From assembly GCA_902805655.1 (NCBI GenBank), contig CADCTF010000014.1, positions 1-33,567 on the forward strand: 33,567 bases of DNA. The letters are read 5' to 3'. Below are positions 31,253-33,567 of the stretch, piece by piece (the first letter of the stretch is position 1; every line of letters begins with the position of its first letter). The DNA comes from an uncultured Acidimicrobiales bacterium. GTDB taxonomy: Bacteria; Actinomycetota; Acidimicrobiia; Acidimicrobiales; CADCTF01. The position numbers and the translations under genes are program-made. Under the pieces are notes generated by a model, which had not been told where the DNA came from, made no database searches, and worked only from the letters and a program-made list of their open reading frames with translations.

Positions 31253-32815
31253 TTGTCGACCTACTTGCAGCGTGTGCTCGGTGTGGTCGGTGCGGCCGCG
31301 TTCGTGGCCTCACTCGTCGGCACACTCGCTTCCGCGCCCCCGTCCTCCGCCGTTCCAGCCGCCGGAACGCAGACCACGGAGCTGGCCGACACGGTCAGCT
31401 ACGACCCCACCCCTCCGGCGGTCGGCGACTCGGTGATCGACGCGGACACGGCGGCCCTCGATGGCGGCGCCGCCAACTACGGCTCCATGGCCGGTCAGCG
31501 GCTGTCGGCCCCCATGGTCGCCATGGCCGCCAACGCATCGAGCCGGGGCTACTGGCTCTTGGGGGGCGACGGCGGCGTGTTCACGTTCGGCGATGCTCCG
31601 TTCCACGGGTCCACCGGAGATCTGCGCCTCAACGCTCCAGTGGTCGGCATGACGCCCACACGTGGCAGCGGGTACTGGTTCGTGGCGACCGACGGGGGCA
31701 TCTTCTCCTACGGCGATGCTCCCTTCCACGGCTCCACTGGTGACCTCCGTCTGAACCGACCCATCGTCGGCATGGCCGCGACCCCATCGGGTCACGGGTA
31801 CTGGCTCGTGGCCAGCGACGGTGGCATCTTCAGCTTCGGTGACGCCGCCTTTCACGGCTCCACCGGCGATCTCCGCCTCAACAGCCCCATCGTCGGCATG
31901 AGCACGAGCCCCAGCGGCGACGGCTACTGGATGGTGGCCAGCGACGGCGGCATCTTCACCTTCGGTGACGCCGGCTACCACGGCTCCGCATCCGATCAGC
32001 ACACCCGGATCTCGGGCATGGCCACCAGCGTCGACGGCCACGGCTACTGGGTGGCCGCGTCCGACGGACGGGTCTTCGCGTACGGCAGCGCCGCTCAGTA
32101 CCCCGCGTCTCCGGCCTTCGGCGTCGTCGGGATCGCCGCCACGGGGCGAGGCGGCTATTGGCTCGTGACGTCCACTGGAGGCGTGGCCGGCTCGGTCCTG
32201 ACCACATCACCGCCGCCGGCGGACGGCGGAGCGGCGAGCTATGCCTTCATGCGCACCAACCCCGACGGCAGCCCCGCTCGATGGAACCCGTGCTCTCCGA
32301 TCCGCTGGGCGCTGAACCCGGCCGGTGCACCCCCAAGCGCTCGCGCCGACATCGAGGAGGCGCTTCGTCGGATATCGCTCGCGTCGGGGTTGACCTTCGC
32401 CGTCCAGCCGGACACGACGTACACGCCGTACCTCCCGGTCGACACCCTCCGGCCGGCGGGCGTCGATGCCGTGATCGCATGGTCCGACGCGGGCACCGTC
32501 CAGCACCTGGCCGGCAGCCCGATCGGGATCGGTGGAGCCAGCTACACGATCCGCCGCGATGGTCAGGCTCGCTACGTCTTCGGTGGAGTGGTCGTCGACC
32601 GTGTCGACATGGCCAACGGAGTCTCCGGGTTCGGGACCGGCAAGTCGCTCGGGGTCCTGCTGCTCCACGAGCTGTCCCACATGCTCGGCCTCACGCACGT
32701 CGAGGACACTCGCCAGGTGATGTACCACGCGCTCACCGGGCGCCAGGTGGACCTCGGGGCCGGCGACCGGGCCGGACTCGCCCGCCTCGGCTCCGAAGCC
32801 GGCTGCCTCAACTAG
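31253..32815 (+). CDS. Secreted GYW-repeat protein with C-terminal zinc metzincin-type protease motif
   Basis: The 520-aa product starts TTG 31253 after a GGAG ribosome binding site. Residues 1-33 form a signal peptide (VVGAAAFVASLVGTLASAPPSSA). Residues 60-325 hold six repeats with a GYW core at 99, 140, 182, 224, 264 and 301, spaced 37-42 residues; each reads roughly GYWLVASDGGIFSFGDA then FHGSTGDLRLN. They suggest a beta-propeller. From about 330 a domain begins (FMRTNPDGSPARWNPC) that ends with HELSHMLGLTH at 472-482 (H-E-x-x-H-x-x-G-x-x-H) and the likely Met-turn VMYH at 489-492. This fits a matrixin-like zinc protease. The repeats are common in Acidimicrobiia surface proteins, but the fusion to a protease is noteworthy. 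Probably extracellular. Confidence 0.9.
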   Translation: MSTYLQRVLGVVGAAAFVASLVGTLASAPPSSAVPAAGTQTTELADTVSYDPTPPAVGDSVIDADTAALDGGAANYGSMAGQRLSAPMVAMAANASSRGYWLLGGDGGVFTFGDAPFHGSTGDLRLNAPVVGMTPTRGSGYWFVATDGGIFSYGDAPFHGSTGDLRLNRPIVGMAATPSGHGYWLVASDGGIFSFGDAAFHGSTGDLRLNSPIVGMSTSPSGDGYWMVASDGGIFTFGDAGYHGSASDQHTRISGMATSVDGHGYWVAASDGRVFAYGSAAQYPASPAFGVVGIAATGRGGYWLVTSTGGVAGSVLTTSPPPADGGAASYAFMRTNPDGSPARWNPCSPIRWALNPAGAPPSARADIEEALRRISLASGLTFAVQPDTTYTPYLPVDTLRPAGVDAVIAWSDAGTVQHLAGSPIGIGGASYTIRRDGQARYVFGGVVVDRVDMANGVSGFGTGKSLGVLLLHELSHMLGLTHVEDTRQVMYHALTGRQVDLGAGDRAGLARLGSEAGCLN

Positions 32816-32879
32816 CCCGCGTCGTCTCACTGCGAATTCGCCGGGCATGGGCCGGTCCCAGGCCTACGGTGCCCCTGCG

Positions 32880-33567
32880 ATGACGGACGCATACCTCGAC
32901 TGGGCGCGCGGCTTCCACGGCCACGCGTTCCGGCGACGATCGGCCGAGCGCAACGCCGCCTTCCTCCTGCCACGACTCGAAGCCGGCCAGCGCGTGGTGG
33001 ACATCGGGTGTGGCCCCGGCGCCATCACAGCCGGCCTGGCCCAGCGGGTCGCGCCGGGACCGGTGATCGGCATCGACCGCGACGCCGCCTACGTCGCAGC
33101 TGCGACCGGACAGCACCGCCTCCCGAACCTTCGCTTCGAGGAGGGAGATGCCGCGTCGTTGCCGATCGCCGACGACGCAGTGGATGTCGCCTTCCTCCAC
33201 TTCGTCCTCCAGCACGTGGACTCCCCTGCAGCTGTCTTGCGAGAGGTCCGGCGCGTCGTCCGCCCTGGCGGACTCGTCGCGGTGGCGGATGCGGACCTCG
33301 AAGGCTTCTTGATCCATCCGCGAAGCGCGGCGCTCGATGCCGCCCTCCTGCTCGACGGCCGAACGCGCCGCAACCCGCAGCTCGGTCGTCAGCTCCCGCA
33401 GCTGCTGACCGAGGCCGGATTCGATGCGGTCGAGTTCTCGGTCGTGCCGAACGTGGCCATAGGTGACGCGGTGGCCGCCGTCAGCGCCTCGACGACGGCA
33501 CGCCTCGAAGCGCCGGCGTTCATGGATCACGCGGTTGCACAGGGTTGGTCGACGGAGAGCGACCTCG
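32880..33567 (+). CDS. Class I SAM-dependent methyltransferase, 3'-truncated
   Basis: Starts ATG 32880 (MTDAYLDWARGFHGHAFRR) and runs off the window after 229 codons with no stop. SAM-binding motif I is VVDIGCGPGAITAGLA (39-54), motif II has VIGIDRD, EEGDAASLPIADDAVDV marks the motif II-III region, and VRRVVRPGGLVAVAD is the post-strand motif. This is a ubiE/methyltransferase-11-type enzyme. Its substrate is unknown. The next 64 bases upstream separate it from the metzincin gene; they contain a GCGAATTCGC palindrome of unclear meaning. Confidence 0.9.
   Translation, partial: MTDAYLDWARGFHGHAFRRRSAERNAAFLLPRLEAGQRVVDIGCGPGAITAGLAQRVAPGPVIGIDRDAAYVAAATGQHRLPNLRFEEGDAASLPIADDAVDVAFLHFVLQHVDSPAAVLREVRRVVRPGGLVAVADADLEGFLIHPRSAALDAALLLDGRTRRNPQLGRQLPQLLTEAGFDAVEFSVVPNVAIGDAVAAVSASTTARLEAPAFMDHAVAQGWSTESDL

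Noticed and set aside
31600-32060. CRISPR-like or tandem DNA repeat
   Set aside because: The repeats are coding GYW units of about 125 bp with divergent codons, not direct repeats with spacers.

Overview
This is a high-GC stretch (roughly 70% G+C by eye) of an actinobacterial chromosome. The likely class is Acidimicrobiia or a close relative; this is an inference from gene content, not a phylogeny. The pointers are the rpsR-rplI-dnaB order, many GTG/TTG starts, a secreted protein built of GYW repeats, a DUF5317 protein, a dodecin, and many acyl-CoA genes. No rRNA, tRNA, CRISPR array, prophage or insertion sequence was seen. Almost the whole window is coding, and no gap longer than about 210 bases lacks a gene.

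Layout. 1-2380: core replication/translation block: 3' end of rpsR (with an unusual RGG-rich tail), rplI, a hairpin, two DnaA-box-like motifs, dnaB. 2414-4600: TerC-family membrane protein, then a minus-strand run of small genes (48-aa GPGG membrane protein, dodecin, 78-aa helical protein) and a 50-aa acidic protein. 4626-7720: acyl-CoA thioesterase II and an orphan molybdenum hydroxylase large subunit. 7818-9938: a decayed branched-chain amino-acid-type ABC transporter locus (livG, livF and binding-protein remnants). 10076-15004: MFS transporter, MaoC-like protein, TetR regulator, SDR oxidoreductase and an APH-like phosphotransferase. 15047-15433: small conserved-looking protein.

15450-19877 is the most interesting part. 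A minus-strand operon with overlapping genes encodes an ECF sigma factor, a 150-aa linker protein and an 876-aa TPR-CHAT caspase-like protease with its His/Cys dyad intact. About 80 bp away and divergent lies a 34-aa membrane-peptide gene with a strong ribosome binding site, whose stop overlaps the start of a DUF5317 membrane protein. The protease + partner + sigma layout resembles the output arm of type III-E CRISPR (Csx29 / Csx30 / CASP-sigma), but here there is no CRISPR component.

19895-24079: flavodoxin-fold reductase, Nudix hydrolase, UDP-glucose 6-dehydrogenase family enzyme, histidine phosphatase, membrane-bound hydrolase-like protein and a coiled-coil zinc-ribbon protein. 24200-27969: Ser/Thr kinase overlapping a PHP-domain protein, a small SH3-like protein, and a HAD phosphatase. 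27984-31084: divergent double-domain CaiB/BaiF CoA-transferase and enoyl-CoA hydratase. 31088-32815: terminator, a structured leader, and a secreted GYW-repeat protein with a C-terminal metzincin-like protease motif. 32880 to the end: a methyltransferase cut off by the window edge.

Metabolically, the thioesterase, MaoC-like, SDR, APH-like, CoA-transferase and enoyl-CoA hydratase genes suggest a lifestyle rich in acyl-CoA or lipid catabolism.
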